Part shown: piece by piece, positions 1 through 10,699 of the stretch
Layout: each line of letters begins with the position of its first letter
How positions within the stretch are numbered: the first letter of the stretch is position 1
Assembly (NCBI GenBank): GCA_026874595.1
Contig: CM049316.1
Span: 2,928,339 to 2,992,338, forward strand
Length of the DNA: 64,000 bases
Direction: 5' to 3'
From: Sipunculus nudus
Lineage: Eukaryota; Annelida; Sipuncula; Golfingiida; Sipunculidae
Program-made: the position numbers and the translations under genes
The notes under the pieces: generated by a model
What the model was told of the DNA's origin: nothing
Seen by the model: only the letters and a program-made list of their open reading frames with translations
Databases searched by the model: none

Positions 1-792
1 TTTCATTTTTTATAGACGTGATTCGTGATATTTCAGCTGCATAAATAAATCATTAGTAATACTAAAAAGTATTATTAATTTCCAAAATGCTGACACCAAT
101 GTCGCCTGTGAGAGCAAATTTGATTGTAAAAGTTGAAACATTGTGGTGAACCCATCTGTCAGTTCAGATTCTGTCGCGTGTCGTTGGATTTGTTGAATAC
201 TTCCATGTAATATGGTTATAAGAAAGGACCGTATTCAGTTTTTCGCGCTTATAACCTGATACCAAACATCATATTCCACTTTTCTACGGCAGTTTGGCCT
301 CATTAGGAACTGTGACTTTACAAATGTTTTCGAATATTTACGTCGATCATCAATTATATTCAATGAAACATCGTTAGGCACATCATATGATTTCATAGGA
401 GCTGATATCAGCATTAGTCTTTTATACAGATGCAAGGTGGCGCTATCATAGCAGCTACATTCATTTCTTTCGTACCAAATTTTATTCATCAACATTCACT
501 TAATACGGCACATTTTGAAAGAGTTCCTTCTATTAAATATTCATTTTGGGCGCCACTGGATGTCATCTAGTGTGGAAGACATGCACTTAGAAATATTCGA
601 CAGGGGTCACTAATTGTAATACCTGTAAAACACCACTAAATAAGATTAAATGCGTGTATTTTTGTTCATGGCTTAAACAATTTAAAAATATTACTGCCGG
701 GCAGGCATTGACACTTTACAGTCAAGTGCCGGGCGGCAGGAAAGACTGCCGGGCGCACCCGCCTGGCGCCACCGAGCGTGGGCACATCCCTG
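1..792 (+). mobile_element. DNA-transposon-like repeat, CAGGGATG-end family, copy 1 (cut by window start)
   Basis: This stretch matches 13537-14299 along its whole length, with small indels: about 19 bp near position 290 and a few bases near 175 are absent from the other copy. It ends at CACATCCCTG (position 792), the same terminus as the complete copy, whose other end is the inverted CAGGGATGTG. The last 100 bases are GC-rich with several GCCGGGC motifs. No transposase frame is visible, so it is non-autonomous. Its left end lies outside the window. Confidence 0.75.
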
Positions 793-1125
793 CTTGATGG
801 GAGGGCAATACTGTGATAGATGAGGCTCCACCTTCTCAGAACTGGGAGAATACTTATTTCCTGGTATTCCTCAGTATCTGTTAAACATGGATGCCTGTCA
901 GAACCACTGCAGCTAGTTCAACAACCTGAGGGGCAAACTGACCCTGGAGACCTCTAATCCTCAATAAACTGAGCAGGAGTGGTCGGAGAGACCTTACAGC
1001 AGTGGACGTACATATCCTTACACAGGTACACAGGGAGATCTGTAGGGCCCAGTACAGAAGACGTGTGTACCAAATAAACATGGTGCTGGACTTTTAAAAA
1101 TAGACGGAAATTCATAATGTAAACA
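793..1125. other. Low-copy sequence, no gene seen
   Basis: No coding signal, tandem repeat or element terminus was recognised here. It could include 3' untranslated sequence of the candidate minus-strand exon at 1126-1343, but no minus-strand AATAAA is obvious close to the stop codon. Confidence 0.4.
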
Positions 1126-1343
1126 TTAGATTCCCGACTTTGCCCCCTCAGTGAAGTCCTCCTTTATGACCTCCGCACACTGACAGCTGACTTCATGAAC
1201 AGCTTTACCAGGCTCATGTAAAGAACAACCTGTGATATCAAAGTACCCCTCAAAGTACTGACACACAATCCTACTTATGACTGCTCTGTTGCAGTGATCC
1301 ACTTGGCACTTTGTAATGTATGAAAGATAAGCCATTAAACCAG
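1126..1343 (-). CDS. Candidate terminal exon of an unrecognised minus-strand gene
   Basis: On the minus strand an open frame of about 72 codons ends in TAA at 1126. A possible splice acceptor (ACTATAG) lies at about 1344, preceded by a modest pyrimidine-rich stretch. The peptide is cysteine-rich and not low-complexity. It contains KCQVDHCNRAV, then IVCQYFEGYFDITGC, then VHEVSCQCAEVIKEDF, with six cysteines. That composition looks like real protein rather than translated repeat. I do not recognise the family, and no upstream exon was identified. If real, its gene might begin near the promoter-like cluster at 24.58 kb, which is inference only. A chance open frame is quite possible. Confidence 0.3.
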
Positions 1344-1371
1344 CTATAGTTTCATGTAGCCCCAAGAACAA

Positions 1372-2930
1372 GGAGAGTTATTATTATCTAATCAAGTTTA
1401 AATAACTAATCTATTAACCTGGTCATACAGCGTTTATCAACAGGTTTTTTATTGGTAACTGAAACCACAATCACTGAGTGTATGCATAATCACAATATAC
1501 TGTTATCTTCTCATTAAGACCATCCACATTAAAAAACATCATCTGTAGTATTAAACAAGGCCATATAAATAATTCACTGGCAAATTTCCTGATTTAATTA
1601 CATGGATTCCTTTTTAATTACATGACTGGACATTGCCCTGTAGTTAGCTCTTTTTATTAAATTGAAGATACCTTCAGATCAGTATGTCATTATTAAGCCT
1701 TTTGAAATTTTTTTTTCAATATAAACAAGTGTTCTATACAATACAGGCCATTGAAGTGAGTACACAAATTAACCACATGCCGATGTTTTAATCAAAGTAT
1801 CGCAGGTTTGAAGCTTAAATATGGAACCCCAATTTTGTAGTGGTGAACATTCTTGGCCCTGTCCCAATCACCTGGTGGTGAAAGCTAGCAAACCATGCTA
1901 TAGTAAACACTGGTTAAATGGAGGCAGTTAAAGAACAAATGCAGCATATTTTAACAGTGTGTGATCATTTACACTTGTAAATAATTAAACATAATGTTGG
2001 CTTCTGTGTTTTGTTGGACCTTTTATTCTGAGTATGAACAAATTAAATTTTTTAACCTGTGTAAGCAAATGAATTACTGTTAGTATGTGTTATACATGCA
2101 ATTAGTACCTAGTTTTATTGTGCGGTAAGACTACTTATGAATAAGTTTTTAAATTACTATAAAACATATTTAATAATTTGTTCATGACTTTTTTTTATTT
2201 TTAAAGCATCTTAATGGTGCTTGAATATAGAGGAAGATAGGGATAACTTAGCAACATCCTGGGAGATGACCATGATCATAAACATTAAAGGTATAAGTTT
2301 CAAGCCCTGTCAATGCAACAACATTTCAGGTATAAATTTCAAGCCCTGTCAATGCCTGATTGACAGATGCCAGTGATTGTATGTCAAGCTTTTTCAAGGT
2401 AAGCTGGTTTATAAGTCCCCATATATCACTGAGTTCCCTCTACAAACTAATCACCATAAAATTTCTCAGTCAATGGGATACAGTTGAATACTGGTGTTGT
2501 TACATAACACACTAACAGAGTCGCAGGGGACATGACCTAATGCTGATAGACACCTTACCAAGATGACACTAGTTAATATACAATCTTTGCTTTTACCTGC
2601 AAGAATAAGAGTTCTGATTTGTTAATGTTAGCTTCATATAGAATATTTGCTGGGGTACTTTGTTACTCTGGGTGACAGGCAGGTTTTAGTCTTTGATATA
2701 ATCATTCAAAAGGTGCTAAATGAAGCTAAGAATAACTGCTAACAGCAGAAAAGACTGACAGCTCTGGATGGAATCAGTCACAAAATTTTAAATTCAATCT
2801 TGACCTATGGCCTGGATATAAAAAGACTATATCAAGGAAATGAAAACCCTGCACCTTTTCAAAGATGACATCACTGACATGGCATTTATTATTAAAATTT
2901 AATATTGGTCGTATTTGTAGGGTTCCACTA
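1372..2930. other. AT-rich low-copy sequence with one short tandem duplication
   Basis: No gene was recognised. A 28-bp sequence containing TTTCAAGCCCTGTCAATGC is present twice with 39-bp spacing (about 2289-2355). The rest reads as intergenic or intronic sequence. Confidence 0.5.
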
Positions 2931-3170
2931 TACACAAAACACCTATACAAAACAACTACAAACAAGGGACCCATGGGTCACGGCGCTCAGCTGTTATATA
3001 TGATAAACAAGGCCTACAGGCCTAATGCGAACCTGTGCATATGGATATACACCAGGTATAACACTTCAATGCTGAACCACTATTTTTCATATATATATAT
3101 GAACAATGCAAGTACTAAACATTTTGAACAAGAAACAATACACAAATATCACTGCTGAAATTCTGGCATG

Positions 3171-3420
3171 GGTGCACACAACACAAAAATTATTGTAGGT
3201 GGCACCACCAGTCTTGTATACGACAAAGCTATTTGACATGTAAAAATATGCACAATTTCAGGCTGATATATCAAATTCTTCTGTAGAATTAAGCAGGCAC
3301 ATACACTTTGCAAAAGTAATTGTAGATGGCGACACCTGTCTTGTGAACGAGAAAGCCATTAAAGACACATAGACAGGTCAGAATATCAGGCCAATACATC
3401 AAACTTACCTTGAGTCTGAT
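3171..3420. repeat. Decayed tandem dimer (about 130-bp units)
   Basis: Two related segments carry AGGTGGCACCACC (near 3200) and AGATGGCGACACC (near 3328), each followed by CAGTCTTGT or CTGTCTTGT and then similar text (GACAAAGC or GAGAAAGCC). They resemble the units found inside the Helentron-like elements elsewhere in the window, so this is probably an old degraded fragment of such a core. Confidence 0.5.
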
Positions 3421-3670
3421 GCATGGGGCTGACAAGGCTTAGGTGAAAAAGGCTGTTGCCCCGAGTGTACTGTGACAAATTACTGGTGTGCACCCGGTGA
3501 GACGCATCCCGATAAGACGTACGTCCCAACAGATCGTGCGATAAAATGAGGGCGGCAGGACGCACTATATAAACAATGACGAGTGGCCGGTAGGACTCAC
3601 TCCATAAACATCACCCCGTCACCAATTAGGCGTGTCGTGCTGCGGGACCCGGCGTGTTTACCTACCCTCG

Positions 3671-3930
3671 TCTCTCTTTCAAAAGTGTATTTTTATGACT
3701 AATACTACGCTAAACGAACCCTGTGTGTATACTTTCTGCCCGTCTACGTCTCTCTTTCACAAGTGTATTTTTTTATGGCTAAAACTACGCTAAACGAACC
3801 CTGCGTGTATACTTTCTGCCCGTCTACGTCTCTCTTTCATGAGTGTATTTTTTATGGCTAAAACTACGCTAAAGGAACCCTGCGTGTATAATTCCTGCCC
3901 AGTTTCGTCTCTATTTTATAAGTGTATAAC
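3671..3930. repeat. 79-bp tandem repeat, about 3.3 copies
   Basis: Units begin TCTCTCTTTC at 3671, 3749 and 3829, with a diverged fourth start at 3908. Each contains ACTACGCTAAA and GAACCCTG. The first three are about 90 percent alike. The preceding 3480-3660 is unusually GC-rich and CpG-rich for the window, with CCCGGTGAGACGC; related text occurs inverted near 10.2 kb. Confidence 0.8.
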
Positions 3931-4000
3931 CTATGATCGTCACCACAGCTGAGTCTGTGAGTTCATCTGGAGTCAATCAGTAGTAAGCCACAAACATTAA

Positions 4001-6915
4001 CTAGACATTTCTTGGCACCGCAGGTACCAGAGTATCCCCAGACATAAAAGGACCCCCCCCCCCCTTCAAGAATAGACCCCCATTTTTAGCAGCATATACT
4101 GACACTTGGCATATTTATTGTTTCTTACATCTAACAATCAACAATCTTGTTGAAGATGTTGGTCCTGTGACCTTGATCTTTTTAAAGATGTGTAATGTGA
4201 CCTTGACCTTTGACCTCATGACCCCAAAATCAATTTGGGTCTTGCTTTTCCAATGGGACATATGCAAGTCAGGTTTGAAATCTATACATCAATAAAGCAG
4301 GAATTATCATCCAGAAACTAATTTTTGGACAGATGGCTCCTGTGACCTTCACCTTTTACCTTGTGACCTCAAAATTGATAGTGTTCTTCCTCTCTTGGCA
4401 GGAGAACTATATGTGCAAGATGAAAGATCTGAGATGAAATGTTTGGCTGAAAATGCATCCACATCTTTTTAAAGATGTGTCCTGTGACCTTGACCTTTGA
4501 CCCCAAAATCAATTTTGGTCTTGCTTTTCCAATAGGACATATACAAGTCAAGTTTGAAATCCATACATCAATAAAAGTAGGAATTATCATCCAGAAACTA
4601 ATTTTTGGACAGATGGCTCCTGTGACCTTCATCTTTGACCTTGTGACCTCAAAAATTGAAAGGGGTCTTCCACTCTTGGCAGGTGAACTTTCTATGCAAG
4701 ATGAAAGATCTGAGATGAATTGTTTGGCTGAAAATGCATCCACAATCTTTTTAAAGAGGTTTCCTGTGACCTTGACCTTTGACCTCATGACCCCAGAATC
4801 AATTTTGGTCTTGCTTTTCCAATAGGACATATACAAGTCAAGTTTGAAATCCATACATTAATAAAAGTAGGAATTATCATCCACAAACTAATTTTTGGAC
4901 AGATGGCTCCTGTGATCTTCACCTTTGACCTTGTGACCTCAAAAATTGATAGGGGTCTTCCACTCTTGGCAGGTGAACTTTAAAATACAAGTCAAGTTTG
5001 AAATTATACATCAATAAAAGTAGGAATTATCATCCAGAAACTAATTTTTGGACAGATGGCTCCTGTGACCTTCACCTTTGACCTTGTGACCTCAATATTT
5101 ATAGGGTTCTTCCTCTCTTGGCAGGTGAACTATATGTGCAAGATGAAAGATCTGAGATGAAATATTTGGCTGAAAATGCATCCACAATCTTTTTAAAGAT
5201 GTGTCCTGTGACCTTGACCTTTGACCTCATGACCCCAAAATCAATTTGGGTCTTGCTTTTCCAATGGGACATATACAAGTCAAGTTTGAAATCCATACAT
5301 CAATAAAAGCATTAATTATCATCCAGGAATTAATTTTTGGACAGATGGCTCCAGTGACCTTGACCTTTGACCTTGTGACCTCAAATCTGATAGGGGTCTT
5401 CCTCTATTGGCAGATGACTTATATGTGCAAGATGAAAGGTCTGAGACGAAATGTTTGGCTGAAAATGCATCCACAATCTTTTTAAAGATGTGTCCTGTGA
5501 CCTTGACCTTTGACCTCAAAATCAATTTTGGTCTTGCTTTTCCAATGGGACATATACAAGTCAAGTTTGAAATCCATACATCAATAAAAGAAGATATTAT
5601 CATCCAGAAACTAATTTTTGGACAGATGGCTCCTGTGACCTTCACCTTTGACCTTGTGACCTCAAAAATTGATAGAGGTCTTCCACTCTTGGCAGGTGAA
5701 CTTTAAAATACAAGTAAAGTTTGAAATTCATACATCAATAAAAGGAGGAATTATCATCCAGAAACTAATTTTTGGACAGATGGTTCCTGTGACCTTCACC
5801 TTTGACCTTGTGACCTCAAAATTTATAGGGTTCTTCCTCTCTTGGCAGGTGAACTATATGTGCAAGATGAAAGATCTGATATGAAATATTTGGCTGAAAA
5901 TGCATCCACAATCTTTTTAAAGATGTGTCCTGTGATCTTGACCTTTGACCTCATGACCCCAAAATCAATTTGGGTCTTGCTTTTCCAATGTGACATATAC
6001 AAGTCAAGTTTGAAATCCATACATCAATAAAAGCAGGAATTATCATCCAGGAACTAATTTTTGGACAGATGGCTCCTGTGACCTTGACCTTTGACCTTGT
6101 GACCCCAAAATTTAAATGGATCATCCACTATTGGCAAGTGAGCTATATATTCAAGATGGAAGACCTAGGATGAAAGTTTGGCTTAAAATGCATCCACAGT
6201 ATCTTTTAAAATGCCAGTCCAGTGACCTTGACCTTTGACCTCATGACCCTAGTACCTAAAGGGTTCTTACTTTAGTGGTGGGCCCTACATGTCATGTTTG
6301 AAACCCATATGGCTATCAACACTGGAGATATCATTAAAGGGGTGTGATTTTCACCATATATGGCAATATTCAAGGTCAAGGCCACTATCATAGGAAAGGT
6401 CATGACCCCAATTTAAATAAACATCATCCCATAACCCATACTTATGTATATGCATAATATAAAAGAAATCTGTCCATTAGTTTTTGACTTTTAATGCTCA
6501 CAGTACTGTAAGGTGGCAAATTTGGGGGTATTAAATGGCACGAAAACAAGTAAAGAATAATAGGTGGCACCACCAGTTTCTGGAATATGACAACCCTATC
6601 CATGATCTTCCATCAACTTGATTTGGGATAAATCCATGCAAGATTTCTTGAGATATAAAAGAATTTGTGTGATTTTCCCCCAATTTGGACCTATTCAAGG
6701 TCAAGGACACTCTCCTAGTAAAGGTCATGACCTCATTTTAAATAGGCGTCGTCCTCTTACCCATATCTATACATATACCAAGTTTGGTAAAGTTCCGTGA
6801 AATATTTTTTGGGTTATCGCGCCAACAAGATTTATATGCGGCGGCGGCGGCGGCGGCGGTGGCGGCGGGACCGGTATGAAAACATAGTATCCCCCGACTT
6901 TGTCTGGGGATACAA
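4001..6915 (-). mobile_element. Helentron-like non-autonomous element (HINE type), copy 1
   Basis: Read on the minus strand, the element starts ATTGTATCCCCAGACAAAG and continues through GGGGGATACTATG and a GCC trinucleotide run (about 6840-6867). It then runs through a tandem core and an inverted GTCTGGGGATAC near 4032-4043. The 3' end is a hairpin (4014-4028, one mismatch in this copy) followed by AAGAAATGTCTAG, with T as the next base. Terminal inverted repeats placed at the very 5' end but inside the 3' hairpin, plus a CTAG end, are the published hallmarks of Helentron-derived elements such as Drosophila DINE-1. No Rep/helicase frame is present. Part of the core (6340-6800) is homologous to the cores of the copies at 21.6 and 45.8 kb; the rest is a different tandem unit. 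Confidence 0.75.
4190..6250. repeat. 280-290-bp tandem core of the Helentron-like element, rich in TGACCT half-sites
   Basis: Landmark CCAGAAACTAATTTTTGGAC or a close variant recurs at about 4311, 4591, 4881, 5034, 5323, 5604, 5758 and 6048. Spacings are about 280, 290, 153, 289, 281, 154 and 290 bp. The last three repeat the preceding three, so a trimer of about 724 bp was duplicated. Each unit has a box TGACCTTGACCTTTGACC, usually followed by CTCATGACC, and most have a second box TTTGACCTTGTGACCTC. Open frames on both strands here are artefacts of the repeat. Confidence 0.9.
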
Positions 6916-6939
6916 TTATAAGTCATTAATTATAATTCC

Positions 6940-7930
6940 CTTCCTTCTTCGCTCCTTCCATCCTTCTTTCTTCCCTTCGTTACCTGATTCTTTCTTTCAG
7001 TCTTTCTTTCTTTCTTTCTTTCTTTCAGTCTTTCTTTCTTTCAGTCTTTCTTTCTTTCTTTCAGTCTTTCTTTCAGTTTTTCTTTCTCTCTTTTCTTTCT
7101 ATCAGTCTTTCAGTTTTTCCTTCATTCTTCCCTTCGTTACATGATTAATTACTTCTTTCTTTCTTTCTTTCTTTTTTTTCTTTCTTTCTTTCAGTCTTTC
7201 TTTCTTTCAGTCTTTCTTTCAGTCTTTCTTTCTTTCAGTCTTTCTTTCTCTTTTTTCTTTATATCAGTCTTTCAGTTTTTCCTTCATTCTTCCCTTTGTT
7301 ACATGATTAATTACTTCTTTCTTTTTTTTCTTTCTTTCTTTCAGTCTTTCTTTCTTTCAGCCTTTCTTTCTTTCAGTCTTTCTTTCTTTCAGTCTTTCCT
7401 TCATCCTTCCATTCGTTACATGATTCTTTCTTTCTTTCTTTCTTTTTTTCTTTCTTTTTTTCTTTCTTTCATTCTTTCTTTCACTCTTTTTGTTTTCTTT
7501 CTTTCAGTCTTTTTTTCTTTCAGTCTTTCTTTCTTTCAGTCTTTTTTTCAGTCTTTCTTTCTTTCTTTCAATCATTTTTTCTTTCAGCCTTTCTTTCTTT
7601 CAGTCTTTCTATCTTTCTTTCAGTCTTTCCTTCATCCTTCCTTTCATTACATGTTTCTTTCTTTCTTTCTTTCTTTCAGTCTTTCTTTCCTCTTCCGGTC
7701 TTTCTTTCAGTTCTTCTTTTTTTTCTTTCTTTCAGTCTTTCTTTCTTTCAGTTTTTCTTTCTGTCAGTCTTTCCGTATATCCTTAATTCTTCCTTTGTTA
7801 CAGATTATTTACTTCTTTCTTTTTTCCTCCGGTCTTTCATTCAATTTTCTTTTAGTCTTTCTTTCTTTCTTTCTGTTGTCTTTCAGTCTTTCCTTCATTC
7901 TTCCCTTCGTTACATAACTCTTTCTTTCTT
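6940..7930 (+). repeat. 1-kb polypyrimidine tract (CTTT-type microsatellite with CAGT interruptions)
   Basis: Almost every base on the plus strand is C or T. Runs of (CTTT)n alternate with CAGTCTTT, and an islet close to TTCCCTTCGTTACATGATT recurs about six times (near 7125, 7288, 7405, 7640, 7785 and 7900). So a minisatellite has been built on a microsatellite. The long Phe/Leu/Ser open frames through it are low-complexity read-through, not genes. Confidence 0.95.
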
Positions 7931-8006
7931 TTTTTTTTCATTTATTTTTGTCTTCTAGTTTTACATTAAGTTTACGGTTGGTTGATGGAAGATGGGTATT
8001 CATTAG

Positions 8007-8908
8007 TAGTGTTGGGACGATATGGGTTTTTGATATCATGATAATTATTCAAATTTTATCGCGATATACCGTGATATCGCAATATTTTTAATTATATATA
8101 ATGGCATTAATAAGCCATCAATAATGATATTTATAACAACCACCTTTAAACTCTTGACTTTATACAAGGGATTAAGTATTAATATCATTTACACCTATTG
8201 TGCCAGTACCACAGAAAGACTCATTAAGTGATGTAAGTTGCATGAAGGTCCTGCAGGTGTGCAAGCTTGAGGCGCGGGAAGTCCTGCCCCCATCGTTGAA
8301 TCATGCTTGTCAGAACTTTCCATCAGTTTCCTGTAGCTACATAAAAGCCGGAGAATCCCGGCGAATTTTCGGAGAGCGTGTCATACAAATCATGGCTAAA
8401 TATACCATCCCAATTTTATATGGCAAAATATGCAACCCGTATGGAATGTTCGATTCAGTTGTGACACTTTTATGTTGACATTTTCGTTCCATGCAATAAA
8501 AGCATAAATATGTGTATTTATTGCTCTTTCATTATAATGTTATAATCTCCTAGAATTCTCAAGCTTTTGTCCTCTCTGATTCATCCTGCTACTTCCGGAC
8601 ATTTCCGACTAATCCCGAAGTCTGCAAGCACACGGTTCCATCCACACGCGGACATTTCCGACGAATCCCGAAGTCTGTAAGCACACGGTTCCACCCACAC
8701 GCGTGTATTCAAATACATGTGGTTTATAAAAATAAATGTGATTCTTTGAAATAAATTTATTTTGAACCTCAAGGGCTCGCTTGTGAACCAAAATCGTGAA
8801 CAAAAAATGATATTGTGGTATCGCGATAATGGGAAAGTTGACGGTATGATAACCGTAGCTGTCAGATATCGTGATAATACCGTATTTCTGGTAACCGTCC
8901 CAACCCTA
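8007..8908. mobile_element. hAT-type non-autonomous DNA transposon with perfect 8-bp target duplication
   Basis: The left end TAGTGTTGGGACGAT and the inverted right end TAGGGTTGGGACGGT are terminal inverted repeats, and TTCATTAG flanks both sides exactly (7999-8006 and 8909-8916). An 8-bp target duplication and TAG-starting termini are typical of the hAT superfamily. Just inside the ends are ATATC/GATAT-rich inverted stretches. An internal 53-bp tandem duplication lies at 8596-8701 (GGACATTTCCGAC repeated). The 92-codon open frame at 8200-8478 shows no transposase signature. Confidence 0.88.
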
Positions 8909-10240
8909 TTCATTAGTGGTTCTTTATGGGCTCAATTAGCGGTTAGTAGGAACTCAAAAGGTATAATTGTTATTCGTCATTCACTATTCAGCGGTTTCAA
9001 CACATAGACTGACCCGTGAAATAAAAAAAAAAACACACACACACAATTTGAAGAAGAATCTTAAATCAGCAGGATAGTTTTTAACACTGCGGTTTTAACA
9101 TGCAGACACACACGAGAAATTAAATATACACATACAATTTGGAGAGAAATCGTTTTCAGGATTGTTTTATTGTCCTTACCAACCGCAGCACTTAATTTGT
9201 TCCAAAATAGGTCACCCGCCACCGATCCTACCTGCGCCAGAGCGGATGATACTAACTGAATACTACGCACAGGTAGTATTTTCATGTTACCAAATAACAA
9301 CCAACCTCATTTTTTATTCTATAAAGTTATTTTTTCTCATAAAATTGTTGTCTATTTATAATGTCTTTTATTTGGAATGTGGTCCTGTCAGAAGTCGAAT
9401 ATAATCAAAATATGTAAATATTTATTCTTTCCTTAATACATTAAGTACGTGTAAGAGATCAATATAAATGATTCATCATCCAGAAACCTTTGATCGACAT
9501 TTTTCGTCCGTTAATTAAAGGTTCATCCTTTGAACTGTACGAGTGGCCGCGTCGGGTGAATGGTTTCTCGTGACCGCGTTTATACTGCGGCTTCGCTGGT
9601 CTCTGGTGAGAAGTTCGTTCATGTTTGAGCAGACTTAATATGTTCTCACGACATGATATACATACTTATAAATAGTGAAAATTATAACAGGAATATGGAA
9701 AATAAAGTAAGATGTTACACGTTAAACCTACAATTATCAGTCATTTAAACCTCTGGTTAGGCCAATAAACTGGAGAATGCTGATGGGTTAACCATACCGG
9801 GAGTTTATAACTTTTGAGGGATGGTCGTACTTCAAGCCAAAATGATGCTCTAATTAACAATAAAATTACTAAATATTTTGTCAAACTTCAGTTAAGGAAC
9901 ACAACGATATAAGTGCATGAGGGTAATATAGTAATAATGGATAACACAGACATACTAGGCATTAACGTGTGCTGATTTGACGTATGTTGCATCAATCACA
10001 GAGCTTAATGATTTCCCAAAGCGACCCAAGAGAGGATTTACTAACGAAAGTATAATTAACTATTATTACTTAGTCTTTCTGTTTTAGTAAGTGTAAAGTT
10101 TAGACAGTCAGACAAGTGATACAAGTACTCTTATTTTAACAATACGTTCTATCGGGATACGCTTCAGTGGGTACGTCCCGGCGGCCTACGTCCCAAAAAT
10201 CTGCGTCTCACCGGCCTGAAGTCAAATTACTGGCTCAGGC
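8909..10240. other. Low-copy sequence, no gene seen
   Basis: Contains an A-run and CA microsatellite at 9025-9051 and CpG-richer patches near 9540-9600 and 10150-10220. The latter holds GTACGTCCCGGCGGCC and GCGTCTCACCGG, related in inverted orientation to 3490-3530. No coding exon was recognised. Confidence 0.45.
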
Positions 10241-10690
10241 CACTGCACTGAGTGAACTCTTGACCTGCACCTGGCTAGACTGAGTGAACTTTTGACCTGT
10301 ACCTGGCTGCACTGAGTGAACTCTTGACCTGTTGCATAATCTGACACAGTTGGCAGTCTGCCAAAGCTATAAATAAATCCAGGCTGACCTTTTGCCTATT
10401 GCCAAATCTGAAATAGTAGCCACACAATTGCATAAGCTCACAGATTGGCTCCATATGCAGCCCTAAGGGGCATGACACCCATGAGGTGATCACATGATAC
10501 TCATGAGGTGATCACATGCTACCCATGAGATGATCACATGCTGCCCATGAGGTGATCACATGCCTTGTGCTTGGCTGCACTGATTGAATTTGAACTGTTG
10601 ACCTATATTTGGCTACACTGAATGAACTCTTGATCTGTTTCCAAATCTGAAACAGTTGACAGTTTCTCAACCTATTCAAGAAACATACAC
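10241..10690. repeat. Short tandem repeats: 32-bp x3 and 22-bp x4, with flanking duplication
   Basis: ACTGAGTGAACTCTTGACCT recurs at about 10247, 10279 and 10311 (32-bp period, small variants). A 22-bp unit with ATGAGGTGATCACATG recurs at 10481, 10503, 10525 and 10547. Text around 10303-10365 recurs at about 10606-10665. GCATAAGCTCACAG at about 10430 also occurs at 12285, near the end of the neighbouring module array. Confidence 0.8.
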
Positions 10691-10699
10691 AATCTTGGC

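Noticed and set aside
4369-6030. Repeated frames with KSKTQIDFG and similar peptides
   Set aside because: They arise from the 280-bp tandem core of a non-autonomous element. Frames exist on both strands and break irregularly between units.
6840-6867. GGC trinucleotide run as a disease-type expansion or coding polyalanine
   Set aside because: It is a fixed structural part of the Helentron-like termini and recurs in the other copies.
6797-7917. Phe/Leu/Ser-rich membrane-like frames
   Set aside because: Translation of the CTTT pyrimidine tract; any frame gives the same composition.
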